NCBI GenBank assembly: GCA_031256095.1
Contig: JAIRRG010000064.1
Location: 1 to 7,473 of the forward strand
Direction: 5' to 3'
Source: Desulfobulbaceae bacterium
Lineage (GTDB): Bacteria > Desulfobacterota > Desulfobulbia > Desulfobulbales > Desulfocapsaceae
Length of the DNA: 7,473 nt
Shown here piece after piece: positions 1 to 6,008 of this stretch; position 1 is the stretch's first letter, and each line of letters begins with the position of its first letter. Below the pieces are notes generated by a model. That model was not told where the DNA came from and searched no databases. It saw only the letters and a list, made by a program, of their open reading frames with translations. Position numbers and translations under genes: made by a program.

Positions 1-1
1 C

Positions 2-706
2 ACGTGGTATGACACGGCGGAATTGGCTTGGCGGATGAATGAATACGACGAGTACGCCGTGGAGCAGGCCGTGCAACTCCATGAACAAGAAAAGGATTCT
101 GAGCTGACCGTTTTGACCATTGGTAGTGACAAGGCCGTCGAGCCGCTGAAGAAAGCCTTGGCCATGGGCTGTGATCGCGCCGTCCATGTTGTCGATAACG
201 AATCCTACAAAAAGGAACCCTATCAGCTTGCTGGCATCATTGCCGAGTTCGCCAAGGACAAGAGCTTTGATGTTGTTTTCACCGGCATGCAGTCCCAAGA
301 CCGCGGTAGTGCCCAAGTGGGCATCCTCGTCGCTGAAACGCTGGGCATACCGTCGATTTCGACCATTGTCGGCTTTTCTTACGCCGGCGGCGCGGTCGAG
401 GTGAAACGCGAGCTCGAAGGCGGCATCAAGGCCAAGGTATCGGCCAAAGTGCCGGTGCTGCTCACCTGCCAGCTTGGTCTGAACACGCCGCGCTACCCGA
501 CCTTGCCGAACATCATGAAGGCGAAGAAAAAACCATTCGACACCTTGGCCGTCGCCGACCTTTTGCACGTTGACGCTCGTCAGACGGCCGAGAAGATGTT
601 TTTCCCGGAGAAGAAAGGCGGCGGGACCATCCTTGAGGGTGAAGTACCGGCCCTGGTTGACAAGCTGATTGCCATCCTGAAAGAAAAAACTTCAGTTCTC
701 AAGTAG
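2..706 (+). CDS. etfB: Electron transfer flavoprotein beta subunit, 5'-truncated by window edge
   Basis: Beta subunit of the soluble heterodimeric electron transfer flavoprotein. It binds AMP (or a second FAD in bifurcating types) and, with EtfA, accepts electrons from acyl-CoA or other flavin dehydrogenases. The frame is open from base 2 with no start, so the gene begins upstream. A TTG at 23 lies inside conserved sequence and is not a credible start. About 234 residues are visible against a usual 250-265, so roughly the first 20-30 are missing. Family features seen in order are: NEYDEYAVEQA (usual form NPFDEYAVEEA), the nucleotide-binding stretch VFTGMQSQDRGSAQVG, LGIPSISTI, the VKRELEGG segment followed by PVLLT (a slightly diverged beta-subunit signature), and LNTPRYPTLPNIMKAKKK. 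The stop codon overlaps the etfA ribosome site, so the two are co-transcribed. The family call is secure. The dehydrogenase partner is not in view. Confidence 0.93.
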   Translation, partial: TWYDTAELAWRMNEYDEYAVEQAVQLHEQEKDSELTVLTIGSDKAVEPLKKALAMGCDRAVHVVDNESYKKEPYQLAGIIAEFAKDKSFDVVFTGMQSQDRGSAQVGILVAETLGIPSISTIVGFSYAGGAVEVKRELEGGIKAKVSAKVPVLLTCQLGLNTPRYPTLPNIMKAKKKPFDTLAVADLLHVDARQTAEKMFFPEKKGGGTILEGEVPALVDKLIAILKEKTSVLK

Positions 707-715
707 GAGACGACC

Positions 716-1633
716 ATGAAATTATTGTTAGTGGCGGAATACAGAGATGGAAAGGCGCTTGCCTCCAGTAACGAGCTGGTCGCCTTCGCCGAAAAAATGG
801 GCGCGGAAAACGTCATGGTGATGGTCGGCAGCGAGGCCTCCTTGCCCGCCTATGCCGGCAAGTTGTATCTGGCCGATGTCGCCTCCTGTGGCGAATACAA
901 TCCGGAGATGCACAAACAATTACTTCTTGATGTCGTGGCCAAAGAGAATCCAGACATGATTGTGTTCTCTCATTCCTCCTACGGCTGGGATCTGGCGCCG
1001 CGCCTTGCCTGTGCCTTGAAGGCGGCACAGCTTTCCGAAGTGATTGCCATCGAAAACGGCAAGCTGGTGATGCCCGTCTGCAACGCCAAACTGCGCCGCA
1101 CCATCACCTGCAATACCGCGAAAACCGTGGTGACTTTACAGGCCGGGGCCTTTACGCCGCCAGCGCCGATTACCGCCGCGCCGCAGGTGGAAAAAATCAC
1201 CACCAGCGCCACGGGCAAGGTGGAATTCGGCGGTTATGAAGCGGCGCCGAAAACCGGCGTCGACCTCACCAAAGCCGAGATCATTGTCAGCGCCGGCCGT
1301 GGTATTGGCAAACCGGAAAACCTCGCTGTTGTTGCCGCCCTGGCCGAAGCCCTGCATGGAGAATATGGCGCCTCGCGACCGGTCGTCGATAACGGCTGGG
1401 CGGATCACAACCGTCAGGTTGGCACCACCGGCCAGACTGTTTCTCCCAAAATGTACGTCGCCTGCGGTATCTCCGGCGCCGTGCAGCATCTGGCCGGTAT
1501 GAAGAAGTCCGAGTTCATCGTGGCCATCAATACCGACAAAGACGCGCCGATTGGTGAGGCCGCCGACGTTCTCGTCGTCGCCGACCTGTTGCAGTTCGTC
1601 CCGGCCTTGACCGCGAAAGTCAAGTCGCTGTAA
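716..1633 (+). CDS. etfA: Electron transfer flavoprotein alpha subunit
   Basis: Alpha subunit of the electron transfer flavoprotein. It carries the FAD that shuttles electrons between dehydrogenases and an ETF:quinone oxidoreductase or other acceptor. At 305 residues it is slightly short of the common 310-340 but complete. The N-terminal domain starts MKLLLVAEYRDGK. The C-terminal FAD domain shows SAGRGIGKPEN (192-202), ASRPVVDNGW (219-228), QVGTTGQTV (234-242), and the alpha-subunit signature YVACGISGAVQH (247-258) running through the AIN ending at 272. It closes with ADLLQFVPAL (289-298). The start is set by AGGAG at 705-709, six bases before the ATG, which overlaps the etfB stop. The intergenic gap is nine bases, and a strong terminator follows 53 bases after the stop. 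The sequence alone does not settle whether this is a housekeeping or a bifurcating ETF. Confidence 0.95.
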   Translation: MKLLLVAEYRDGKALASSNELVAFAEKMGAENVMVMVGSEASLPAYAGKLYLADVASCGEYNPEMHKQLLLDVVAKENPDMIVFSHSSYGWDLAPRLACALKAAQLSEVIAIENGKLVMPVCNAKLRRTITCNTAKTVVTLQAGAFTPPAPITAAPQVEKITTSATGKVEFGGYEAAPKTGVDLTKAEIIVSAGRGIGKPENLAVVAALAEALHGEYGASRPVVDNGWADHNRQVGTTGQTVSPKMYVACGISGAVQHLAGMKKSEFIVAINTDKDAPIGEAADVLVVADLLQFVPALTAKVKSL

Positions 1634-1685
1634 TTTTTACCTGACTAAAATTTTCTTCAGCGGTATCTTTCCGCGCAAGCGACAT

Positions 1686-1739
1686 CCCCAGAGCCCCCTC
1701 GCAATTCCATGCCGAGGGATCTCTGGGGTTTTTGCTTTT
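1686..1739 (+). terminator. Rho-independent terminator of etfBA
   Basis: The outer arms CCCCAGAG (1686-1693) and CTCTGGGG (1721-1728) are perfect complements. After a two-base bulge on each side, inner arms CCCTCG (1696-1701) and CGAGGG (1713-1718) pair around an 11-base loop. TTTTT, G, C and TTTT follow directly. The position just after etfA and the long GC-rich stem make this a convincing intrinsic terminator. It separates etfBA from the next gene. Confidence 0.92.
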
Positions 1740-1775
1740 CAGCTTTTGCCCATCCGTTTGAACTCCGATCGCGCC

Positions 1776-1805
1776 TTCAGACTGAGAAAGAAAACGCTAT
1801 ATAAT
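1776..1805 (+). promoter_or_regulatory. Possible sigma-70 promoter of eptA, overlapping the ATG
   Basis: A perfect -10 hexamer TATAAT lies at 1800-1805, with TTCAGA (4 of 6 matches to TTGACA) at 1776-1781 and an 18-base spacer. It overlaps the first possible start codon of the phosphoethanolamine transferase. If it is used, the transcript would start near 1812 and translation would have to begin at the downstream GTG (1822). I saw no convincing PmrA-type direct repeat upstream. Hexamers this simple also occur by chance in AT-rich DNA. Confidence 0.3.
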
Positions 1806-3465
1806 GATTAGGATTTTACCAGTGAAACTGCTCTTCTCTCGTCTGCCGCACCCGCTTATCAAAAGCCAATGGCTTATTGCCATTCTGACCCTGTACTTTG
1901 GTTTCGTTCTCAATCTCAGCTTTTGGCGTTTCATCGCCACCAATCTGGAAATCGACGGCGGGCGGATGGCGCTGTTCGCCATCTCGCTCTTCATAGTCAA
2001 CGGCGTACTGTTCGGCTGGATTTTCTGCCTAACCGTGATCAAACCCATCGCCAAATGGTTGATCATCCCATTTTTGCTGGTATCGAGCGTCACCAACTAC
2101 CTGATGTGGAATTTGGGCGTTTTTATCGACGCCGACATGATCCGCAATGCTGTTCAGACCAATGTCCACGAGGCCACCGACCTGATCACGCTTTCGGGCT
2201 GCCTGTGGTTTCTGCTATCCGGCATCATCCCGGCAATACTCTTTGCCCGCGTCCGCATCCTGTACCGTCCTTTTGCCAGGGAGCTGCTTTCCCGGCTGCT
2301 CTATATCGGCGTCGGCGCCGGCGTGGTGGCTGGTTTCGCCGCCACCTCATACAAAGAATACGTGTCGTTCTTCCGCAACCACGACCAGGCCAATAAACTC
2401 GTCAACACCATCAACTACACCTATGGCATTGAGCGCTATTTCCATGAGGAGGCACAAGCGCGGCGGGTTTTTGTCTGGCTTGACCGTGACGCCCATCGCC
2501 TGGCCTCCGCACGGCACGACCGCCATACGGTGCTGATTTTCATCATCGGCGAAACGGCGCGGGCGGCCAATTTTTCCCTACAAGGTTATGAGCGCGACAC
2601 CAATCCTCGCCTGGCCAAAGAAAATATCATCTATTTCAAAAACATGACTTCCTGCGGCACCGCCACAGCCACTTCCCTCCCCTGCATGTTTTCCAGCGGT
2701 GGCCGTCAGCATTTCAACGCCAACGATGCCAAATTCACCCAAAACCTACTCGATCTGCTGGGCGCAGGCGGTTATGACCTGCTGTGGCAAGAAAACGATG
2801 GCGGCTGCAAGGATGTCTGCGACCGGGCAGCAACGGAAGACATGGTCGTCATTGGTAATTCCCAATACTGCGCCGCCGACTACTGTCGTGACGACGTTCT
2901 CGTGAATGGATTGAAAAGCAAGCTGAGTGCTGTCGGCAAAGATACTGTGATCTTCTTGCACACCATGGGCAGCCATGGGCCGTCCTACTATCAGCGTTAC
3001 CCGGAACAATTTAAAAAATTCACGCCTACCTGCGACACCGCCGACATTCAGAACTGCCCACGGCAGGCGATTATCAACACCTACGACAACACCATCCTCT
3101 ATACCGATTACATCATTTCCTCAGTGATCGACTTGGCCAAAGAATTTCCCGATCTGAAAACCGGCGTCATGTATGTGTCTGATCATGGCGAATCGCTGGG
3201 CGAAAACAATGTCTATCTGCACGGCCTGCCCTATGCTATCGCCCCGGAGGAGCAGACTCATGTCCCTTTTTTGCTGTGGATGTCGGAGGCAATGAAAAAG
3301 GACAGCCGTATCGACTACGCTTGCTTGGCTAGCAAGGAAGGTCAGGCTTTTTCACATGACAACATTTTTCACAGCCTATTGGGTTTGTTAGATGTGACAA
3401 GCACTCTCTACCAACCGGACAAAGACATTTTCAGGAGCTGCCGCACAAACGGCGGTCATGATTGA
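1804..3465 (+). CDS. eptA: Lipid A phosphoethanolamine transferase (EptA/MCR family)
   Basis: Inner-membrane enzyme that transfers phosphoethanolamine from phosphatidylethanolamine to lipid A, lowering surface negative charge and affinity for cationic peptides such as polymyxins. At 553 residues it is the usual family size. Five hydrophobic segments are seen at roughly 24-44, 56-77, 84-104, 129-149 and 164-182. A periplasmic alkaline-phosphatase-fold domain follows. Aligned by motif to MCR-1, the catalytic and zinc residues are present: E250 (IGETARAANFS), nucleophile T288 (CGTATATS), H386 and H391 (HTMGSHGPSY), D460-H461 (SDHGESLGE) and H473 (YLHGLPYAIAP). Cysteine pairs 284/294, 335/339, 356/361 and 410/418 match the disulfide-rich style of the family. 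An alternative start is GTG 1822 (codon 7), with AGGA at 1810-1813 eight bases ahead; the ATG lacks a clear ribosome site. The gene stands alone after a terminator. Specificity for lipid A rather than another glycan is inferred from family similarity. Confidence 0.92.
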   Translation: MIRILPVKLLFSRLPHPLIKSQWLIAILTLYFGFVLNLSFWRFIATNLEIDGGRMALFAISLFIVNGVLFGWIFCLTVIKPIAKWLIIPFLLVSSVTNYLMWNLGVFIDADMIRNAVQTNVHEATDLITLSGCLWFLLSGIIPAILFARVRILYRPFARELLSRLLYIGVGAGVVAGFAATSYKEYVSFFRNHDQANKLVNTINYTYGIERYFHEEAQARRVFVWLDRDAHRLASARHDRHTVLIFIIGETARAANFSLQGYERDTNPRLAKENIIYFKNMTSCGTATATSLPCMFSSGGRQHFNANDAKFTQNLLDLLGAGGYDLLWQENDGGCKDVCDRAATEDMVVIGNSQYCAADYCRDDVLVNGLKSKLSAVGKDTVIFLHTMGSHGPSYYQRYPEQFKKFTPTCDTADIQNCPRQAIINTYDNTILYTDYIISSVIDLAKEFPDLKTGVMYVSDHGESLGENNVYLHGLPYAIAPEEQTHVPFLLWMSEAMKKDSRIDYACLASKEGQAFSHDNIFHSLLGLLDVTSTLYQPDKDIFRSCRTNGGHD

Positions 3466-3558
3466 GTTTGCGATCCTGAAAACCTTTCGCCGCTGGGTCA
3501 TGACAAGGCCCCAAACATGACAAAACTCCGCGCCCAGCTCAATGACTTTGTCCATTAA
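3466..3558 (+). other. In-frame open stretch directly after the eptA stop (possible gene remnant)
   Basis: Directly after the eptA TGA, the same frame stays open for 30 codons to TAA at 3556-3558. The conceptual peptide contains CDPENLSPLG and ends NMTKLRAQLNDFVH. That resembles the 'D-P-x-E-x-x-N-L ... L-R-A-Q-L' tail common in sulfatases, a fold related to EptA. An internal ATG at 3517 has only a weak AAGG ahead of it. EptA proteins normally end where this one ends, so this is probably decayed sequence or chance. Confidence 0.2.
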
Positions 3559-3794
3559 CAGGACAGCGATTTTTTCTCATTGTTCCTCTGGCTGATAATA
3601 CCGTGACTCCATGTTGCATGGTCTCACATGCTTGCCGACAGTCGGCACATGCTTTGCCCTTTCTTTTTGGGCAAGGGTTTCTGTAAGAATACGCTGGCTA
3701 TTCCCACTTATGAAAGTTTTTTTCTTCAATATCCGCTACCATAAGCGGGACTGCCCTGACCGATGAGCGGCAAAGGCCCATCACTATCAATCAA
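3559..3794. other. Gene-free spacer with small dyads
   Basis: No credible gene is seen on either strand. The stretch holds several short inverted repeats: GCATG/CATGC at 3616-3631; the palindrome TGCCGACAGTCGGCA at 3633-3647; TTGCCC/GGGCAA around a T-rich loop at 3654-3674; and CCGCT/AGCGG at 3733-3748. None is followed by a good T-run in the eptA direction, so none is a clear eptA terminator. The 3658-3675 part closely matches the loop of a long hairpin at 6807-6840. Confidence 0.6.
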
Positions 3795-3958
3795 GTTATT
3801 CAATTTATAAATAAAAACTTATATATCATTCCCTGTATTTGCGAGAAACGTATTGACGAACCAATCAATTTTTTTCAATTTTTGATATAATATGGATTGC
3901 TTCGCCTCGTTCGTAATGACACAAAAATTGTTCAAATTTTAATTTAGAAATAATATTA
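3795..3958. repeat. 164-bp imperfect-palindrome MITE-like element, copy A
   Basis: An AT-rich element aligns end to end with copy B (6009-6172), with identical total length and only compensating one-base indels. The outer arms ATTTATAAATAAAAACTT (3803-3820) and AAATTTTAATTTAGAAAT (3934-3951) are inverted repeats matching at 15 of 18 positions. The inner arms, around TTTGCGAG (3838-3845) and GATTGCTTCG near 3896, are decayed relative to copy B. No coding capacity is seen. It is probably a non-autonomous mobile repeat or extragenic palindrome. It ends 41 bases before tatD. Confidence 0.75.
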
Positions 3959-3970
3959 AGCTCCTATCAT
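3943..3970 (+). promoter_or_regulatory. Possible promoter of tatD-yggS at the edge of repeat copy A
   Basis: TTTAGA (3943-3948) and TATCAT (3965-3970) sit 16 bases apart and match the sigma-70 hexamers at 4 and 5 of 6 positions. They would start transcription about 20 bases before the tatD ATG. The -35-like box lies inside the right inverted arm of the repeat. A perfect TATAAT at 3886-3891 inside the repeat has no good -35 partner. This is a weak call in AT-rich DNA. Confidence 0.25.
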
Positions 3971-3999
3971 AAACACCAGAAAGGATGCAACAGTAAAAA

Positions 4000-4788
4000 A
4001 TGCTTATCGACAGCCATTGCCATCTTGATATGGACGATTACACGGATGATCTCGATGCCATTCTTGCCCGCGCCAAGGCGGCGGGCGTAAGCCAAATCAT
4101 CACGGTCGGCATCGATTTGGACAGCTCCAGGCAGGCACTGGCGCTGGCGCGAAAATATTCGATGCTGAAAGCGGCGGTGGGCATCCATCCCCATGACAGC
4201 GTTCATGCGAGCGACAGCGACTGGGACGGCCTGCTCAACCTGGTGGCGGAAGGCGGTGATGCCATCGTTGCCTGGGGAGAAATCGGCCTTGATTACGCGA
4301 AAGATTACTCGCCACGCCCCATCCAGCGGCGGCAATTCGCCCGGCAACTGGAACTGGCCGCCGAGGCGCGGCTACCGGTAATCATCCACGACCGCGAGGC
4401 ACACAGCGATATACTGGCGGCGCTGCTTGCCAACCCAGTGCGCCAACATGGTGGGGTCTTGCACTGTTTCTCCGGTGACTGGCTATTGGCGAAAAAAGTC
4501 GTTGATCTTGGCCTATATGTTTCCCTGTCTGGCGTCGTCACCTTCAAAAACGCGGCGGCGCTTCAGGAGGTGGCGGTAAAAGTACCTCTTGACCGTCTGC
4601 TCGTTGAAACCGATGGGCCGTTTCTGGCGCCGCATCCCTATCGCGGCAAACGCAACGAACCGGCCTGGCTGGTGAAAACCGCTGAACACATCGCCAGGCT
4701 GCGCGGCATTTCCTTGGCCGAGCTGGCGGCGGCCACCACCGCCAATACCCGCCGGCTGTTCGCCATTGAACATGAAAAGGACAAATAA
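4000..4788 (+). CDS. tatD: TatD-family metal-dependent hydrolase (3'-5' DNase)
   Basis: TIM-barrel metallohydrolase of the TatD family. Characterised members are cytoplasmic Mg-dependent 3'-5' exonucleases acting on damaged or single-stranded DNA. At 262 residues it matches the family. The expected metal ligands are all visible: H6 and H8 (DSHCHLD), E94 (WGEIGLDY), H130 (VIIHDREA), H155 (LHCFSGD) and D205 (ETDGPFLAPHPYRGKRNEP). GIHPH (61-65) and the C-terminal NTRRLF are also typical. The only nearby Shine-Dalgarno-like sequence (AAAGGA, 3980-3985) is 14 bases from the ATG, unusually far, with a three-codon mini-ORF (ATG CAA CAG TAA, 3985-3996) between them. The D-S-H-C-H motif still fixes the start. 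The stop overlaps the yggS start as TAATG, so the two are translationally coupled. The exact subfamily (TatD, YcfH or YjjV) is not decided here. Confidence 0.93.
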   Translation: MLIDSHCHLDMDDYTDDLDAILARAKAAGVSQIITVGIDLDSSRQALALARKYSMLKAAVGIHPHDSVHASDSDWDGLLNLVAEGGDAIVAWGEIGLDYAKDYSPRPIQRRQFARQLELAAEARLPVIIHDREAHSDILAALLANPVRQHGGVLHCFSGDWLLAKKVVDLGLYVSLSGVVTFKNAAALQEVAVKVPLDRLLVETDGPFLAPHPYRGKRNEPAWLVKTAEHIARLRGISLAELAAATTANTRRLFAIEHEKDK

Positions 4789-5471
4789 TGAGTATTGCCG
4801 GACAATTACAAAAAATTCACCGAAAAATCGCTGAAAGCGCCACCAGATGCTGCCGCCATCCCGGAGAGATCAGCCTACTCGCCGTTTCAAAAACCGTTTC
4901 TGTGGACAGCATCCGCGAGGCGGCAGCCGCCGGCCAACGGATTTTTGGGGAAAACTACCTCCAGGAAGCAGAAGAGAAATACCGGCAGCTTTCCAACCTT
5001 GCCGAATTCCACTGCATCGGCCACATCCAATCCAATAAGGCGAAGATCGCGGCAACGATTTTTTCCATGGTGCAAACCATCGACCGGGAGAAAATCGCCC
5101 GCGAACTGAACAAACACCGGCAGGCCGTTGGCAAACCGCTGGCGGCCTTGGTACAGGTAAATGTCGGCGGGGAGGAGCAGAAATCAGGGGTAAAAGCGGA
5201 GGATTGCGAAAAGTTTCTCTTCGCCATCCAGGAATTGCCATGGCTGCGTGTCACCGGTCTCATGACCATCCCTCCCTACAGCCCCAACCCAGAGGATTCT
5301 CGCCCATTTTTCCGGGAACTGCGCCAATTGGCGGCGACGCTGGCCGCAAAAAAACTCTTCGCCGCGCCGAAGGTGGAACTATCCATGGGCATGTCCGGCG
5401 ATTTTGCCGTTGCCATTGAGGAGGGCGCCACCATCATCCGCGTCGGCACCGCTCTTTTTGGCGAAAGATAA
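4788..5471 (+). CDS. yggS: YggS/PLPBP-type pyridoxal phosphate homeostasis protein
   Basis: Cytoplasmic PLP-binding protein (COG0325, alanine-racemase-like N-terminal barrel without known enzyme activity) that buffers PLP and affects amino-acid and B6 homeostasis. At 227 residues it is full length. Visible family features are LLAVSKTVSVDSIREA with the PLP Schiff-base lysine at K35, FGENYLQEA (53-61), FHCIGHIQSNK (74-84), VQVNVGGEEQKSG (122-134), GLMTIPP (157-163), SMGMSGDF (199-206) and the phosphate-binding RVGTALFGER at the end. The start overlaps the tatD stop by one base, and AAGGA at 4777-4781 lies six bases upstream, so expression should be coupled to tatD. Its stop codon lies within the T-tract of the opposing gene's terminator. 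Confidence 0.94.
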   Translation: MSIAGQLQKIHRKIAESATRCCRHPGEISLLAVSKTVSVDSIREAAAAGQRIFGENYLQEAEEKYRQLSNLAEFHCIGHIQSNKAKIAATIFSMVQTIDREKIARELNKHRQAVGKPLAALVQVNVGGEEQKSGVKAEDCEKFLFAIQELPWLRVTGLMTIPPYSPNPEDSRPFFRELRQLAATLAAKKLFAAPKVELSMGMSGDFAVAIEEGATIIRVGTALFGER

Positions 5472-5499
5472 AAAATGGGGCGGCTTTGCGGGCCACCCC
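5470..5499 (-). terminator. Rho-independent terminator of the minus-strand PxxKW gene
   Basis: Read on the minus strand, GGGGTGGC (5499-5492) pairs with GCCGCCCC (5484-5477) across a seven-base loop, with one G-U pair. A single A and then six Ts (5475-5470) follow. It lies seven bases beyond the PxxKW stop. On the plus strand the stem has a C-A mismatch and is not followed by Ts, so it acts mainly on minus-strand transcripts. The T-tract shares two bases with the yggS stop codon. Confidence 0.85.
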
Positions 5500-5506
5500 G
5501 GTTAGG

Positions 5507-5755
5507 CTATTTCTTCTTGGAGGCGGAGGCGCGTTTGGCGGCCTTCAACGGATTGAGGCGGACTTTGGTAACAACGATCTCCGGTTTGGCGTGGGTGGCA
5601 AAATTGCACAGGCCCAGACGCCATTTGGCTTCCGGATTCATATAGGTCTGACAGTACTGGTTGCCCAACTGTTCGACAATTCGGTCACAACCAGCGCATT
5701 TTTCGACAACCGGCTTGAAATTCGCGGCGCTGAAACTTTCCACAGCAGTCTCCAT
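5507..5755 (-). CDS. PxxKW-family small cysteine-rich protein
   Basis: An 82-residue protein of unknown function that I recognise as the PxxKW cysteine-rich family, known mainly from delta-proteobacteria. Signs are PVVEKCAGCDRI (15-26), a cysteine at 35 (QYC), the naming motif P41-E-A-K-W45, GLCNFATH (48-55), and a basic tail NPLKAAKRASASKKK. Four cysteines (20, 23, 35, 50) suggest a small metal-bound or disulfide fold; that is inference. Relatives I recall have an extra cysteine-bearing N-terminal segment, which is missing here. The first 14 residues look unrelated, so the N-terminus may be diverged. The ATG at 5755 is the only start, since an in-frame TAA lies five codons upstream. No good Shine-Dalgarno precedes it. 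It converges on yggS and has its own terminator. Confidence 0.8.
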   Translation of the reverse strand: METAVESFSAANFKPVVEKCAGCDRIVEQLGNQYCQTYMNPEAKWRLGLCNFATHAKPEIVVTKVRLNPLKAAKRASASKKK

Positions 5756-5958
5756 TTTGATTTTCTGTTAATAACTCATGCCGCCCGCGGCGCGTTGGCG
5801 GGCGACAGCCCCCGAGAAAATGCACTCCCGGTGCCGTTTATCCGGCATCGCCAGACAGCAAAATAATGTCGTGAATACTACATTTGAACAAAGGGCCACG
5901 TAAAAGAACGTACACTGCATACTGGCGCTCGCTGGCCCAGCCTCGTGAACACTACAAT
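5756..5958. other. Leader region of the PxxKW gene with two dyads
   Basis: No convincing gene is seen here. On the minus strand, upstream of the PxxKW start, two hairpins are possible: CGCCCGC/GCGGGCG (5782-5788 and 5798-5804, nine-base loop) and TGCCG/CGGCA (5832-5847). Neither has a T-run, so they look like leader structures rather than terminators. A weak minus-strand promoter is conceivable: TTGTTC and CATTAT with a 17-base spacer, just outside the hairpins. A 67-codon minus-strand open frame here ends five codons before the PxxKW start and has no family features. Confidence 0.4.
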
Positions 5959-5997
5959 GTCGGCATCCCAAACCGGATTTGAACCGGTGTTGCCGAC
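5959..5997. repeat. 39-bp two-tier hairpin
   Basis: The outer arms GTCGGCA (5959-5965) and TGCCGAC (5991-5997) are perfect. The inner arms ACCGG (5972-5976) and CCGGT (5984-5988) enclose a seven-base loop, with an asymmetric internal loop of six versus two bases. On the minus strand the inner part reads ACCGG-TTCAAAT-CCGGT, which has the geometry of a tRNA T-arm, but no other tRNA arms are found. It lies 11 bases before repeat copy B. Confidence 0.6.
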
Positions 5998-6008
5998 GCG
6001 AAAGCCCG

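Noticed and set aside
1136..1489. Minus-strand 117-codon ORF inside etfA
   Set aside because: It is antisense to conserved FAD-domain sequence and has no start signals.
3654..3674. Terminator for eptA
   Set aside because: The T-run is in the loop rather than after the stem, and the stem is about 190 bases beyond the stop.
5486..5866. Plus-strand 126-codon ORF opposite the PxxKW gene
   Set aside because: It is antisense to a recognisable family gene, lacks a ribosome site and has no motif.
5768..5971. Minus-strand 67-codon ORF upstream of the PxxKW gene
   Set aside because: It starts inside a hairpin, has no family features or ribosome site, and its composition is unconvincing.
5959..5997. 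tRNA gene or tRNA fragment on the minus strand
   Set aside because: Only a T-arm-like tip is present. No acceptor 5' strand, D-arm or anticodon arm can be placed, and the outer pairing is not tRNA-like.
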